Shown: positions 21,366 to 34,883, counted from the stretch's first letter. The stretch: DNA of 64,000 nucleotides from Hofstenia miamia (GCA_004352715.1 SCFE01000060.1:1305030-1369029); one strand, 5' to 3'. Translations and numbers: made by a program. The notes: a model not told the origin generated them from the letters alone.

Positions 21366-23600
21366 AATAAGCAATCTATATTAAAGCGATATTAAAATAT
21401 TTATTGGATTTGAATTTTTGTGATGGAATTCAAATAGTACTAATTTAGCTTCAAAATTTGGCCAAGACATGTGCACCTCCACTAAAAATATCTTCTTGTG
21501 AATTTTAGATTTAGGCCTAACTTTTTATAAACAATTAAAAAAAATTCGCATGCAGAGAGTGAGGAAGAGTTTAAATGCCTTCCAAATTTTGCCGAAATAA
21601 ATAAAAAGTCTACTTAGCTGTTGAAATAAAATATCAGTAAAGCAGTTTCCGAGAAAAGCAACCAAAAATATATTCAAATCATGTATGAAATTCATCCACT
21701 TCAATTACTTGAAATTAAATTCGGACGCAATGACTGTTAAGCATACGTGTTTTATAATTTAAGTTTTTTATTCTTTGATAATTGGCATCAACAAAACCTT
21801 ATTGAAAACAGGAGATGACAAAATCCTTGAATTTCATCTACATTTTGATTAATTGAAAAGTATCAAAATAAGTGTAATTACCGCAGGAGGATCTAGAAAT
21901 TTCAGATGGGGTACTGAGGCTCTTAACCTCAATTTTTCCATAATAGTTTTCATACTAAATTTGATTAGGTTTTGAATCCTCATAAATTTCTTTACATGTT
22001 ATGATAAGAATTTGAAATTTCTTGATACCCTAGTCGAAATTTCTACTATGGCGTTTAAATTTATATTTATATATAGATCATCTATTTGTGCTAAAATTAT
22101 GCATTCATAACAAAATAGAATATTGAATGGAGATATAGTTTTACAGACATATTTTAGTTTAGCAAGTAAATATAATAGCAAATATTAATTCAAATTGCTC
22201 CCAGTCTCAGTTTGAAATTGAAAATTCAGTTCTGGTTTCATACTGATCCCATTCCATGACTTGTGGGTCTGGAATCAGGACCAGTAATTGCGAATAATTT
22301 CCTCATGACTATTAGTTTTTGAAATTTGTCAAGAAAGGAAACATTTCTACAGACTGTTAGTTTTACTGCGTTACTTTCAATTTGCATTGGTGGTTGGTCA
22401 ATCCTTAGCATTAGTTTTTTCTGTAACATAGTAATTAATATTTCACATTTCTGGAGAATACAAAAGGAGGTCTAAAAATTGAGGTATCATATCAATAATT
22501 TTGAAACTCACAATTCTTAGCAAAGCAGGAATTTGGGAATTGAATGAACTTAGCTGATTATAAAAAGTCTATGTAGGAATGAAGTTGCATTTTTGTAGGT
22601 TTAGGATCTCAATTTCTTCCATTTAAAATAACAATAAATTGAAGAAAATTGTGAATCCCTAATATACTAGGTTATTACATGAAATAGGTAATTATTCTAT
22701 ACCACAAAATCTGAACGGTTAATGCAAAACAGCGTTCAAAATTTCAGAAATTCTAAAAAATTTGTTACTAAAATGCTAAAATTTTAAACATTTCCAAGTC
22801 AATAGTATTATGAATACATTTTGAACATGATTTGAAATGTGTGATATAGCGAATCTAATATATTGAAGAAAGAATTAGCAGATAGGGAGGGATTTCAGAA
22901 GCCCCTTTTCCTAGATCCACCAGTTCTCAGTATCTGAATTAAAAATTTATAGTTCTTTTAAAACATGATGAATTTCTCATTCAGAATCCTGATAAACTTG
23001 TACGAGCTCATCTTAACAAAAATGATTTCTAAGGCAACCCACGCCATTATTTTTGGATGATGTTTGATTGCAGTTGAGGTGTAGTGTGATTGAATCTTGA
23101 TGATTCTACAGGGTTTCTAACAAATACATTGGGTTAAGAGAACATCTGAAATATACTTAGCAGTTTAAATTGATCCAGTTTACAGATTTTTTTAATTCAT
23201 ACAAAGGTCCAGTTTCATTGAGCGCTTTGATTGTGTACAATATAGTATTTGAAAAATATCAATATTGTGCTGACTTCATTAGGTGCTGATGGCAAACGAC
23301 AAACATCTAGGGATTAAAATAACTCATAGGTAGGAATCTATGTTTTTTCTAGGATTTTAGTTTATCTTTCATAGTTAAGGACTTATTTAGGTATTTTTGC
23401 AAAAAATAAAGCTTTTTTTATTTCTCATAAGATAGGACCATTATTTTTTAAGTAGACTTGTAGTTTTTCGAGAAAAATGGGGTCTACATTCTTCAACAAA
23501 TATATGTCATAATTAACATCTGCACTGAAATTGCGCGCAGATTTTTGTATAATGTGAGAGTAGTTATTTCAAATGGTCTTATAATTTATTAGATACAAAA
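21366..23600. other. No gene seen
   Basis: A+T-rich sequence without conserved coding on either strand. The minus-strand ORF at 22238-22429 has no recognisable features. Confidence 0.4.
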
Positions 23601-23619
23601 TTATGATACTAAAATCTAT

Positions 23620-24590
23620 ACTCTTCCTCTATTTTTATTCATGTCTGTTGGCAAACTTGCCGAAAAGATAAAAGAATAAGCTTGAAGGAATGTTCAATTG
23701 GAGTTTAGCTATCGTCTGTAAAAATAGCAATAAAATAAATGTCAGAAGAATTTACAATCATTTTTCATTATACCATTTACAAAAACTAAGATAATTACAA
23801 ACATTTTTTCAAAATTAGATCAATCGAAAAACTTTGATCAAAACTACATGTTAACACCAAGTGCTATAGAAATTTTCAATTTACAAAGCGAATCATGAAA
23901 AAACGCTTTATCAATTACTGCAATGATCTATGGAAAAGTCATCGCTGAATTTTAAGAGAAAATTAAAATAGAATAACTACCAAGGAAAAAAACTTATTTA
24001 GATATTCAAAGAATAAAGTCTGTAGCTAAATTAAGAAAAAAATTAAATTTGAGTTGTCACCAAAGTAAAGAACTAATTTTTACATTTAAACAATAAAGTC
24101 AGTAAGTACATAATTATTACAATTATTGTTCATGAACATTGACTCATATTGTGCAGCAATTTAAAGACACTGGTTGGGTGATTCACAAGCCTTGGTTTGG
24201 AAGTAGATCAATGTTTGCAGAGGTAATTTTCCCAGTTAGAGGCACATTGGCATAGAAAAAGAACACACATTTGCAACAGCGTCCTGTGAAAAAAAATCAA
24301 TGAACTACTTTTACCAGATAACTTCGCAGTTCACAACCAGAATTGTGTGCCACTCAACCTTGCAAAAATAGTCAAAGAATTCTTACAAATAATTTTATGG
24401 CTTGCATAATCAACCTGCAGTTTTCACAGTTCTGACTTCCAAGGTGGCACATCCTCTGAGATCATGAATACAGGTCTCTAGGAATACTCAAATAAAGCCT
24501 CATCGTCAATTCTACACATCCTTAAATGAGATAAATACGTCACAACACTTCAAAACAAATCACAGCAAATGATTTGAATTGTCCAGTTAG
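23620..24590 (+). repeat. Repeat block with LINE tail, duplicated at 32670-33645
   Basis: The first 450 bases match a LINE 3' end; the equivalent at 32670 is contiguous with a readable reverse-transcriptase fragment. The remaining sequence (from about 24140, GAACATTGACTCATATTGTGCAG) continues to match well beyond the LINE tail, so the pair was probably made by local duplication. Identity by eye is about 90%. Confidence 0.65.
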
Positions 24591-26275
24591 CAATTTGTCT
24601 CCATGTCTGAATGATATGCTGCAGGATGATAAAAGTCATTTTGAACAATTACTATCATCCTTACATAATTTTTTGTAACAATATATGCTTCTCTAATATT
24701 TGTCATCTTTACTCTATATAGGAATTTATATTTTTGCACGATTTTATAGCCTACCTGTAAGTAGTAATTCACAAACTTGCAAAGTACTTGCTTTCTAAAT
24801 TTATACATGTCTGCAAATCATTTCAATCATTTTTAAAATGAGAGGATAGCTATTTTTAGTAGGGTAATATACCAAAAGGAAAATATGAGTTTAATAGCTT
24901 TTAGATCCACTACTTATAGCCTTATTTGAAACATCTTCAATTTTTCTTCAAAAAATATTTCTTTTATATGACCAGCCAAGCTTCCTTTTTGGATTTTATC
25001 CACAGTTTGCATTCTTTCAAATTGCTTCTGTTTGTTGGATCTCAGATGTACAATGTACTTCGGAAATAAATTGATCCAATCATATTTAATCGTCTTTTTG
25101 CCCTTTCCTTTGTTCTCTCCAAATCTTAATAACTATGCAGGCTTTTCTACATCTCCACCTATTTCGTGCTAGATTTCACTTTTAGAGTATAACAGCTTTA
25201 AACAAAAAGATGTAGATTAACGACAGTTCAACACTAAATGTTAACAAAATCTAAACATGTTTACTAAGATATAAAAGTTAAGTAGACAGTACTTTTCTGG
25301 TGTTTATTTTCATAGAATTGTTTCAATTTGTACAACAATAGCATCAATACATTCGGGTATCTCATTAATAGCAAAAATTTCTATATTTTTTAAGTGACTC
25401 TTTGAACCAAGAGCAAACTCCACCTCCGGTTTTGTTAGGCAAATCCATAAGATATTAATGAGAGCACCACATTCCTACAACTAATATTATGTCAGGTTTA
25501 TTCACTTGTGCAATGATCTGTAACTCCGAAATTATATTTATGTAAATTTTTAAAATTCACCATTTTGAAGAAAACATGCCTAAACTTAGCTTAAGATTAA
25601 TAAACTGCAGTAATATCAAACTAACTTGCAATTTTTCTTACAATGTTTCTTAACAAATTTTATAACAAGATAATGAAGAAAAGCTAAGAACTCAAGCTTT
25701 GCAAGAAAAAATATTTTGGAAGCTTCCATGTATAGAGAGTAACCTCAAGAAATGTTCAAATACTTAGTAAATATATAAATAGCAATGAAAAGCTCACATG
25801 ATCAAGATCTATTACAGTTTTTTGTTCCTTAAACCAGAACTCTTAAAAACAAAGATCACAGTTCTAAAGACTTAGTTTTTCAGTAGTTCATAATTATCAA
25901 TGTGACAATTTGTAGCAAATTTTTGTACCTTAGAGAAACTAGCCGCCATTTCGGGAAGATCGTTAAGAAACACTGAAATAATTTAACATCATTCCTTGTA
26001 CAAAGATCAATTTTCGGCACTAATCAGGTTGTCCGATAAATCGGAGTTGGACACATTATATCTGTAACTGTTACACTTTTACATGTATGACTATTCTCAA
26101 TGTACATTTTGAACGGCTTCATTTTAGAGGCAATCTTAGCAAAAATTATTCTCGAGACATTGCTCAGAAATACATTCACATTGCCAAATAAAAAAATGCA
26201 ACATCATATAGTTAATAAAACACTTTTGATTTTTTCTGATGGCTCTAAATCGGAGTTTACCTAGGTCATTGTACC
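24591..26275. other. No gene seen
   Basis: A+T-rich sequence; no supported coding region, RNA gene or element boundary was found. Confidence 0.4.
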
Positions 26276-26380
26276 AGGACAATGTCTTAGCGGATGGTGG
26301 TACCAGAGAGGGACGTGTGCCAGGCTAAGCCATGGAGCGAAGTGGTTAGTGACAGGCCGGACCGGCATCAGACAAAATTT
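26276..26380. other. Isolated GC-rich island
   Basis: About 100 bases (from AGGACAATGTCTTAGCGG to GGCCGGACCGGCATCAG) are much richer in G+C than anything nearby. No ORF, tRNA fold or known RNA motif was identified. It could be a piece of a foreign element or a SINE fragment. Confidence 0.4.
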
Positions 26381-26529
26381 TTCTAAATAGGGTACAGATG
26401 AGGGAAATTTATGGCAAAAAAAATCTTTAGATGAGAAAAAACTGAATAAAAAATTGCCAATTTTATTAAGTTTTTTTACATCAAAATCCCTTGCTTGATA
26501 TATTTTTGATTTGCTTGAAACGATTGAAG

Positions 26530-27230
26530 TAAGTGATTTTTCTAAAGTGGGTACCCATGGTGCAAAAGTAGTGCATAAACACTTTTTAGTTAAGTAGATT
26601 GAAGTAAGAGATTGCCCATTTTAGAAATTTTAAAAGTATTTTCTTAAGTCAAAGTTCTCTTTTAAAAAAATATATTTACTTAGAAATTTTGTAGCATTTA
26701 GAAAAATTAATTACCATGCAATTTTAGCTCTTTTTGTTGAAATTTTATTTTATTCGATATACCAACAAAATATTTTTGATCTGATTTGCTGTCAATAGGT
26801 TTTGCACGTACACTGGAAGGTGTGTGGTTACCCTTGCATAATTATATTGCATAAAATATTAGCATTATAAAGAGCTTTATAGAGTTAAAATAAAATTCTA
26901 TATTGCTACTAATAAAGTTTTTATTATGTAGATTCCTATTAGATTCCTATTGGTAGTAATAGAAAAATGATTCTGTATCATCTAAGCGATAAGGATTCAA
27001 AATATTTGGCAGTGGTGGTGTGGTGTAGGGCTAGGAAAATTGTCATAGAACGAATATAGAGCAATAAGATATCGCAAGTAGTTTTAGAGCAGGATTCTTT
27101 GTGTGGGACAATTTGGGACGGTAGAACATAAATCGTGCGGCAACATGGGACAGATTTCAACACGTGGAAATGGGGCAGAGCGCAAAATCTATGGGGTAAG
27201 GAAGGGCAGTTCACAAAAATCAGCCCATGA
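26530..27230 (+). repeat. Dispersed element, copy 1 (partner at 31060-31790)
   Basis: Shared landmarks with the second copy include AAGTGGGTACCCATG, AACACTTTTTAGTTAAG, a 60-base run around TTTAGAAAAATTAATTACCATG (26690 and 31210), the TAGATTCCTA.TGGTAGTAATA segment (26938 and 31459) and CAACACGTGGAAATGGGGCAG near the right end. It has no coding. The second copy begins CAGAGATGGAAGTGGGG, which resembles hAT termini, so this is probably a non-autonomous hAT. Confidence 0.55.
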
Positions 27231-29570
27231 AGTGGCGTAATTTTTCACTAGAAATCATTTCATGCAGTCCAATTTGGGTAATTAATTTGGGTTGCCGTTA
27301 AATCGAGGGTCGCTAAATCGGGGTTGGGTTAGGCTTAGATTAGGAATTCTAAAATAAGAGAACCATTATATTTAAGGAAATTAAGATGGGCCATCATTCT
27401 AAACAAGCAAATGAATACATTTCAAAGATTACATTTAGTTTAATGAGAGCCTATGAAAATTATTTTAGTTTTTTGTAAAGTGTAGTTTCTAGTTATACAA
27501 AAAGTTGTCTGGGAAATATTTCTGACAATGATCAATAAAATATCGAAATGCGTCAAATGGGGATTCAATTTTAAAATGTATATATATTTACAGTATATAT
27601 ATATATANCGGATACGAGACCTAGTGACGTCCAGACACCCGATTTTACCAGCCCATATTCACTGGTGCTCATAATTTTTATCGAGTACTGGCGGGTACGG
27701 GTACGCTTTTCATTCTCCATTTGGAGCATCTTCAGAAAGATTTTTTCAAAAACATAAATTTTAATAATTTTAATGTAAAAAAATCAAATTATAATGAATG
27801 TGAATTCTATTCAAAATGTTGTTGAAAAGTCGAGTTTTTTAATAGCAGGAAAGAAATTTTTATTTTCTACCCACACATTACTAACGGGACCTACCTTAGA
27901 TTATGTACAAAAAATTGTGTATGCACTCTGATTTGCTTAAAATACTTTTATTCCAACGCCAGAAATGGCACAGAAGCACCAGTATACATTTAAAAAAAGT
28001 ATTTAGCGCTAAAAAATATGTGCTACCTGAAATGGTGTTTTATTCGAATTGAATAGAAAATGCAAATTGAACTATCCACTGTACTACGATTATTATTGTT
28101 AATGCGCTGTCATATTACGTGGTACAGTAGACACTTATTTTTGATATTACTTTATTGTACATATATATCAACATAATCGTCTATTTATAATTACAGTTAG
28201 AGTACGTGACTGATCAGGTGGGATCTATCGCATGTGAAGATATCACACGCCTAATGCTATGGTTAGACTATGAGATTATAATTGCAATGCAGTCTAACCA
28301 CTTACTGGTGATGCGATTTTGTAGTTAATATTGCTGGTAATCACAAAGTCTGACCAAAGACTAAACAACTTTATTGAGTGGCGATTGTTCATTTTACGTG
28401 AATCATCATCTACAAATTCAACTAACAAATCACGTTGTTTCCCGCTAATTATTTCTTAGAAATCTGCATGCAATAGAATGGCCGTCGCAGTTTGGCAGCT
28501 AAATGGTATGGCATTTAATATCTCATATATGAAAAATAAAAGTAATCTGATTTAATATTTGGTAAATTAACATACATGATTCTAATGATTGTCTTCCTTG
28601 TCTAGTAGAAAATGATAAATACGGTTTGTATTTTACCAGGGGTATTTATCCATGAAATTGTTACCAACTTATACTTTAGAGTTATTTCAAGTTCTTATAA
28701 GAATTTTACAAGTATCACAACAATTACAAATAATTCGGTTTGGTTTTAATGTATTGAATTGGAATATATGGTTTGGTCTTTTGGTTTCAAAGGCCAAAAT
28801 CAATCGTCAATTCCATTAAAACATAGCATTTTATGAGTTTGAAAGTTGTAAAAAACCTAAATTGAATAAGCAAGCAAATTTATATTTCATGATCAATCGA
28901 TAATAATATAATGCCAATTAGAAGGAAACATTTTCAATGTTATGAAATTTCTCTAATTATAGTGAGACTTTTCAAAATTTGTATAAGAACTTGAAGACAC
29001 TTTAATGATTAAGTTGGGAATAGTTCCTTAAACCAAAAATTGTAATATGCCAAAGTTAGCTTACTCATTTCTATTTTTATGAATAATGTAGTTTTTGCCA
29101 TTATTATTTATAAGTTGACATACTCTCTAATGGTTTTTGATTTAGTAAGAACAAGGACGATAATATATTTGCGTCCTTGGTAAGGCAAACTGATATTTTA
29201 AATTTAAGTTGATTGTCCAATATTGGTATTAATATTAATTTGAATATAGCACATGCAAATATAAACGGATTTAATAGGTGTTGCAAAGTTAACACACGTA
29301 AATAGTTGCCAAGTTATACTGTCGCAATTGCATATTAATTTCTAAAAAATCGATACTATTATTGCGTTTAGTGCAAGTAATGCCGAATTGCACTGCAAAT
29401 GAAGGTATTTGATTTCTTATATTGAAGTAAATTTAATAATAGATCACGAAAATATTTCCAATTTAAATACATTATATTAAGTTTTCAAGGTTAGTTTTTG
29501 TTTTGTTTATGCCACGTAAGTAAAGGAAACATAATCATATGAGTTACTAATATGTAATCTTATATTTAAG
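27231..29570. other. No gene seen; single N at 27608 beside a TA microsatellite
   Basis: A+T-rich sequence. 27588-27607 is a TA run ending at a single N, probably a scaffold join. A 10-base inverted repeat (TGGTTAGACT / AGTCTAACCA, 21-base loop) is at 28260-28300. Short open frames are not convincing. Confidence 0.4.
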
Positions 29571-30040
29571 CATTGGCGTCAATTTATTTTCTTGATTAAA
29601 GGGATAGGATCTTATGTTAATAAAAATTTAATACAAAAAACATAAAAATAACATAAAACATACAATGTATGCTATACTAGAATATGGAATGAAAATACAA
29701 AATAGAAATTTATGGTTTACCACATAATTTTCTTCTTGTTTCATTGCTGTAAATAAAGGGAGCCACCAAATGATCGATTTTAACTGAGTCAAGAATATCT
29801 TGATATTTGTGACACACTGCAATATAATTAAGCCTTCTTTGGGTCATGGTTGATTTTAGCCAAGTTTTGAGATATCTTAAGGCTGAAAAGGAGCGTTCAG
29901 CTTCACATGATGATACTGGCGTTACAAGTATCAGATTCAATAGTTTAAAATCTTCTGGAAAAAGTGTGCGAACGTCTGGAATAATGGTTTGCTACGCAAG
30001 CTGCGCAACATATAGATTTCAAACTTGTTTCTGATTCAGG
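29571..30040 (-). pseudogene. hAT transposase C-terminus (dimerisation region)
   Basis: On the minus strand 29710-30000 reads IPDVRTLFPEDFKLLN, then TPVSSCEAERSFSALRYLKTWLKSTMTQRRLN, the hAT dimerisation signature with its SS..AERSFS..R..K core. It is of the ZMYM1-like hAT type. Stops occur upstream near 30005. The CATTGGCGTCAATTTATT at 29571 looks like the element terminus (hAT ends of this kind read CAGTGGCGTC), correctly placed downstream of the transposase C-terminus. Confidence 0.75.
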
Positions 30041-30166
30041 AACAGTGGCAGTATTATACGTGGTGTGGATAATAAGTACCTGGAATCGTATAGAAATTAA
30101 TAACACAGGAAAAGGAAATTATATATTTAACAAACAACATATATACATACAGGTTCTAAAATTTTA

Positions 30167-30390
30167 TTATTTTTCAACATAAGTTCCTTGGTTCTCGGAA
30201 CCCTTTCTCTATCTTTTCACCTTCATATTGAAGCCAGTTTCAAAAATTGTCAAAGGCTTGATTGGTCACAACTCTCTCATCAACTCCTCTTTTGTTTCAA
30301 AGTGCTGACCTCGTAAATACTTCTCCAAGTCAGCAAATAGCCAAAAATCGCTAGGTGCCGATTCTGGGCAGCAGGGAGGGTGTGGCAATG
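30167..30390 (-). pseudogene. mariner transposase C-terminus, cut by a hAT-like element
   Basis: The minus strand gives LPHPPCCPESAPSDFWLF, then LEKYLRGQHFETKEELM, and after two stops a tail ending in GTYVEK and a stop at 30167. This matches mariner transposases (HPPYSPDLAPSDYHLF...G.YV). The third catalytic Asp region survives in altered form. It ends abruptly at 30390, where the next element starts with CAGAGATAGG. Confidence 0.75.
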
Positions 30391-30972
30391 CAGAGATAGG
30401 GGAGTCGGATCCAAAATTTTAGAATCGGATCCGGATCCAAAGCTTCAAGATCTGGAACGATCCGATCTGAATTTAAAGGAATTTTAGTTTTCGATCCGAG
30501 TCGCATCTGATTATAAATAAGTATTCTAACAGTAAATACATATGAACTTAAAATATATTTAGATTTTTTTCAGACACGAATAGAAAATTTTAAGTGCTTC
30601 AACACTGTTTTGAGATCAAAAATAAGCATATACGATATGCCGTCGCGAAACGCAGGGTCGGGCTTCGATCGAGGTATTAGAAAAATAGCCAAAAAATTAA
30701 AGAAATGTTGTTAATGATCATAAAATGGGCCGAAATTGGCGATGATTTAAATAGAACAGCCGGATTTCGGCTGGGAGTGCGCCTCAATTTTCGACCAATG
30801 TCCATCTATGTTTGAAATAGACCGCTTCACTTAGATTATGAACAGAAATTGATAAATGCTCGGCGAAAACTCCAACAAATTCATTTTTTTACTTATTTGT
30901 ATGCTTTGTAGTAATCTAGTTCCTACAATTGTCATCAACTATAATCATAATATATTTATGGAGTTTAAATAG
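30391..30972 (-). mobile_element. hAT-like non-autonomous element, GGATCC-rich end, copy 1
   Basis: This block is an inverted copy of about 41085-41706. Landmarks include the GATCCGGATCC cluster, AAGTGCTTCAACACTG, GATCAAAAAT, CCAATGTCCATCTATGTTTGAAATAG and ATAATCATAATATATTTAT. It starts CAGAGATAGG, a hAT-type terminus, in the middle of the mariner relic. The other end is missing, as similarity stops near 30972 just before another repeat begins. Confidence 0.6.
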
Positions 30973-30983
30973 TTGAGTTTCTA

Positions 30984-31790
30984 ACAGAGATGGAAGTGGG
31001 GTGGGTTGACCCATGGGACAGGGTGGGGCGAGGCAGGTCGAGCAGGTATGGGGCAAGATATTTCTGAAGTGGGTACCCATGAGGCAAAAACACTTTTTAG
31101 TTAAGCAAGATTGAAGTAAGAGATTACCAATTTTTGAGATTGTAAAAGTATTTTCTTAAGTCAAAGTTCTCTTTTAAAAAAATATATTTACTTAGAAATT
31201 TTGTAGCATTTAGAAAAATTAATTACCATGCAATTTTAGCTCTTGGTGAAATTTGATTCTATTCAATGATCTCAGCAAGATCATTTTGATTTGATTTATG
31301 GTCAATAGGCTACGCAATTACATTGGAAGGAGTGCAATTGTCCTTGTATAAATGTATTATATAAAATATTAGCTTTATAAAAAGCTTTATAGAGTTTTAA
31401 ATTAAATTTCATTTTGCTATTAATAGTGGTATTAATATGCATTGGCATTCTGTTTGTTATTAGATTCCTAATGGTAGTAATATAGAGATGACATTTTAAA
31501 AAAATATTTCTTTATCTTCTAGGAATTAAGGATTCAAAATATTTTAGTTGTGGTGTGGTGCAATGCAATGAAAATGGTCATAGAACAAATATGGGACAAT
31601 AATATATCGTAAGTAGTTTTGGAGCAGAATTTTTTAGTAGGCCCATTTGAGGCGTTAGAATATAAAACGTGGAGCAATATGGGGCAAATGTCAACACGTG
31701 GAAATGGGGCAGGCAAAAATTCTGTGGAGCGGGGCAAAGCCGCAATATTAATTTTATTATGTCCATATCCAAAAATCACCATTTTACAAT
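30984..31790 (+). repeat. Dispersed element, copy 2 (partner at 26530-27230)
   Basis: Begins CAGAGATGGAAGTGGGGTGGG and ends with the GTGGAGCGGGGCAAAG region near 31740; the ends are G-rich. The interior matches copy 1 as described there. Minus-strand ORFs (31534-31782) mirror the GC-rich end and are not coding. Confidence 0.55.
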
Positions 31791-32319
31791 GTTACTATGA
31801 ATTGAAAATTGAAATTGTTTCAAATACTCATACTTTAAATACAGTAGTTTAACATGGAACTCTCCATGGAACTCTCTTAACGTTAACTAATGACTACAAA
31901 AATGAAAGAAACACTACTTAATAACTGTATGTCAGGTCATTTAATTACAATTTAATTAACCAGCAAACATGTTAATACCACTCTCTTTAACTCATAAGCA
32001 ATTCCACAAATATACAGGTACTCCATAAATTTATGGAGGAAAGTACATCTTATTTCAGGCACTATTATCAATGTCAAAAAAATTGTAAATGCAATGTGAT
32101 TGTACACACAGATAAGGAATTTGTGATGTATCTTTCATTCTTACATTTTTTGCATTACAGATTATGTACAATGATGAAAAAAGCGTACATCATTCATACA
32201 TTGCTTGATATCAAAGTGACAATTCACTAACAGATTTGTTACAAATGGCAGTATAGTAGAGAGATCGGAGAAATCCCACAAATATCAGTACGAGAACATC
32301 ACATTTGATAATTAAATAG

Positions 32320-33215
32320 AATGCATACAGTATGATGATGATACTTTATTATATGCAACCAAACATGAAGATATAGTGAACGCAAAAGACAGAGCTATCT
32401 TGTACTTTAATGAGAATACAATGAAATTTAATATTGAAAAAACAAAGTTCACGGTACTAAACAAATCCCATCATGAAAAACTAAGCCTACAAGTATACAA
32501 TAAAATCATTAAAGAAGTAAATAAAATTATGTACCTGGGTACTATTTTTTATAATAAATTAAAATTTAAGGAAGATATAAATAAAATAATCAAAAAATGG
32601 CTCAAAGGATTAAAATACCAATTAAATGGAAAATTTCGATAATAAAATCATATTTTCTTCCTCAATATATATATTCGTCATATTTGTTGACAAACTTGGC
32701 TAAAAGATCAAAGAATAAGCTTGAAAAATGTTGAATTGGAGCTATCACCTGTAAAAATAGCAATCAAATAAATGTCAGAAGAATTTACAATCATTTTTCA
32801 TTAGTCCATTTACAAAAACTAAAATAATTACAAGCATTTTTTCAAAATTAGATCAGTAGAAAAACTTTGATCAAAACTACATGTTAATACCAAGTGCTAT
32901 AAGAAATTTAAATTTTCAAAGCGAATGAAAAATGAAAAACTGTTTTATCGAATAAGGTATAGATATATAGAAAACATCATTGCCTGATATTTAAAAAGAA
33001 TCACACTTTAAAGAATTTAAGAAAAAATTAAATTAGAGTTGTCATCAAAGTAAAGAACTAATTTTTACATTCAAAAATAAAGTTGGTAACTAAGTAATAT
33101 CAATTTGCAACTAAGTTTAATAATAGAAATACAATTTCTTTAAACCTTAGTAAGTATTCTTAAATTTTTTTGTAATATACAAAGGTTTAAAATAGACTAT
33201 TATTATTAAAATTAT
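32320..33215 (+). pseudogene. LINE 3' fragment with degenerate active site
   Basis: Reading from about 32325: QYDDDTLLYAT (family YADD), KFNIEKTKF, IMYLGTIFYNKLKFKEDI, then SSYLLTNLAK and KNKLEKC. These are the same blocks in the same order as in the minus-strand LINE at 46660-47720, so both belong to one family. It ends in an ATT-rich tail near 33205. There are stops and frame changes after 32642. Confidence 0.65.
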
Positions 33216-33765
33216 TAGCCATAAACATTGACTCATATTGTGCAGTAATTTAAAGACACTGGTTGTATGATCCACAAGCCTTGGTTTGGAAGTAGATCAA
33301 TGTTTGCAAAGGTAATTTTCCCAGTTAGAGACACATTGCCATAGAAAAAGAACACACATTTGCAACAGGGTCCAGCGAAAAAAAAATCAATGAACTACCA
33401 GAATTGTGTGCCACTCAACCTTGCAAAAATAGTCAAAGAATTCTTACAAATAATTTTATGGCTTGCATAATCAACCTGCAGTTTTCACAGTCCTGACTTC
33501 CAAGGTGGCCCATCGTCTGAGATCATGAATACAGATCTTGAGGAATACTCAAATAAAGCCTCATCGTCAATTCTACACATCCTTAAATGAGATAAATACG
33601 TCACAACACTTCAAAACAAATCACAGCAAATGATTTGAATTGTCCAAAAGCCTTGATTTGGAAGGTGATAAATGTTTGCAGAGGTAATTTTCCAAGTTAG
33701 AGACACATTGCCATAGACACATTTGCAACAGAATCTTGTGAAAAAATTCAATGATATACTGGTAC
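32670..33765 (+). repeat. Repeat block partner of 23620-24590, with an extra partial copy
   Basis: Collinear with 23620-24590 to about 33640. It is followed at 33648-33765 by a third, partial copy of the AGCCTTG.TTTGGAAG to CTTGTGAAAAAA segment, making a local tandem. It overlaps the LINE tail annotated here. Confidence 0.65.
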
Positions 33766-34657
33766 CATGGTAACTTTATTGGTTGCAAGCATAATAGTGT
33801 ACCACCTAATTTTTTATTGGAGGATGATGAAAATCATTATATTGTGTGTAACATGTTGAATTCAATCGGTTCAACTATCACATATCTCATTGATTTCTAT
33901 AAAAAACATTTTGTAAATTTATTTCTGATTTTGCAAGTACTATATCTTACTAAGAAGTTCTCGCTTCATTTTGCATCTTTCGACTTCAGCCGAAAACACT
34001 TAGCTTTAATACAGTCAAAGGTATAAAAATATTTGAAGTGTAATATATTCCACTAAATAACATTAAAATGAAAGTTCTTACATAGTTTAGAATACAGTTT
34101 ATAGTTCAAATGATTTACCACAGCTTCAAATTAATAGTTGAGCAAAATTTGGCCTACCATGTGTGGATATTTAATGTCAAGGTCAGATATTTAGGAATAA
34201 AAATATTTATTAAACCATTAGTTTAATGGGAAATTCAGTTAGAGTTACAAAATAATATGTATTCAAACCCGGCATTTTTCAGAATAACTTTAGTGTTATG
34301 TAGGCCAATACTTAACAAAACTTTATCGCATTTCAAAATGTTTGTAATAGAAATGTAGTGCTTTAAGATTGACAATTTTCAAATGAGAAGTTAAAAATGA
34401 AACTAATTTTTTGATTGATTGCAATTCATTGCAATTTTTAAAATGCAAAAACTGCCAATTATAATTTTAGGCAAAATTTTTAGTTAAAAGGACTTAGCTC
34501 AATGAGAGGCTAGCCTCTAAGAGTACATATTTATTTTTATGAAAGGCTAAATGGGACAACACCAGAAAATGTAGTTTGCTAGTATTTATTTTGCACAACA
34601 ATGTTTGGCTTTTATCTTTTTTCTAATAGCAGTTTTGTGCAGACTTATCAAAACGTG
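33766..34657. other. No gene seen
   Basis: A 91-codon open frame at 33751-34026 has no recognisable feature and typical A+T-driven composition. Confidence 0.4.
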
Positions 34658-34883
34658 CTATGAAACAGGGGTTTACTCGAGGGGGTGTTCAGGGGGCTCA
34701 GCTCACCATGTAAAATTTGATTGTGGGAGCAGCCCCTTGTTAAATTTATATTAGTATTCGAGTTTAGGATTTTATTTGTTGAGGATATAAATTATTTTTT
34801 TTTAAATATATCCTAAAAATACAAAACTCAAGATAAAAGCCCCCCCCTTGTTAATTACTTATAAATACAGCCCTGCTATGAAC
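34658..34883. mobile_element. hAT MITE, about 210 bases, with target duplication
   Basis: The element at 34666-34875 starts CAGGGGTTTACTCGAGGGG and ends ATTTATAAATACAGCCCTG, so its outermost bases are inverted (CAGGG / CCCTG). It is flanked by CTATGAAA (34658-34665) and CTATGAAC (34876-34883), a 7-of-8 target duplication, the length hAT elements make. It has no coding capacity. Confidence 0.7.

Noticed and set aside
26024-27330. AAATCGG-rich motifs as pogo/Tigger terminal repeats
   Set aside because: The motifs near 26036, 26248 and 27305 are not inverted relative to each other and no TA target duplication was found.
28260-28300. Inverted repeat TGGTTAGACT/AGTCTAACCA as a tRNA or ncRNA
   Set aside because: No cloverleaf, anticodon arm or box A/B; the loop is A+T-rich. 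Kept only as a short hairpin.
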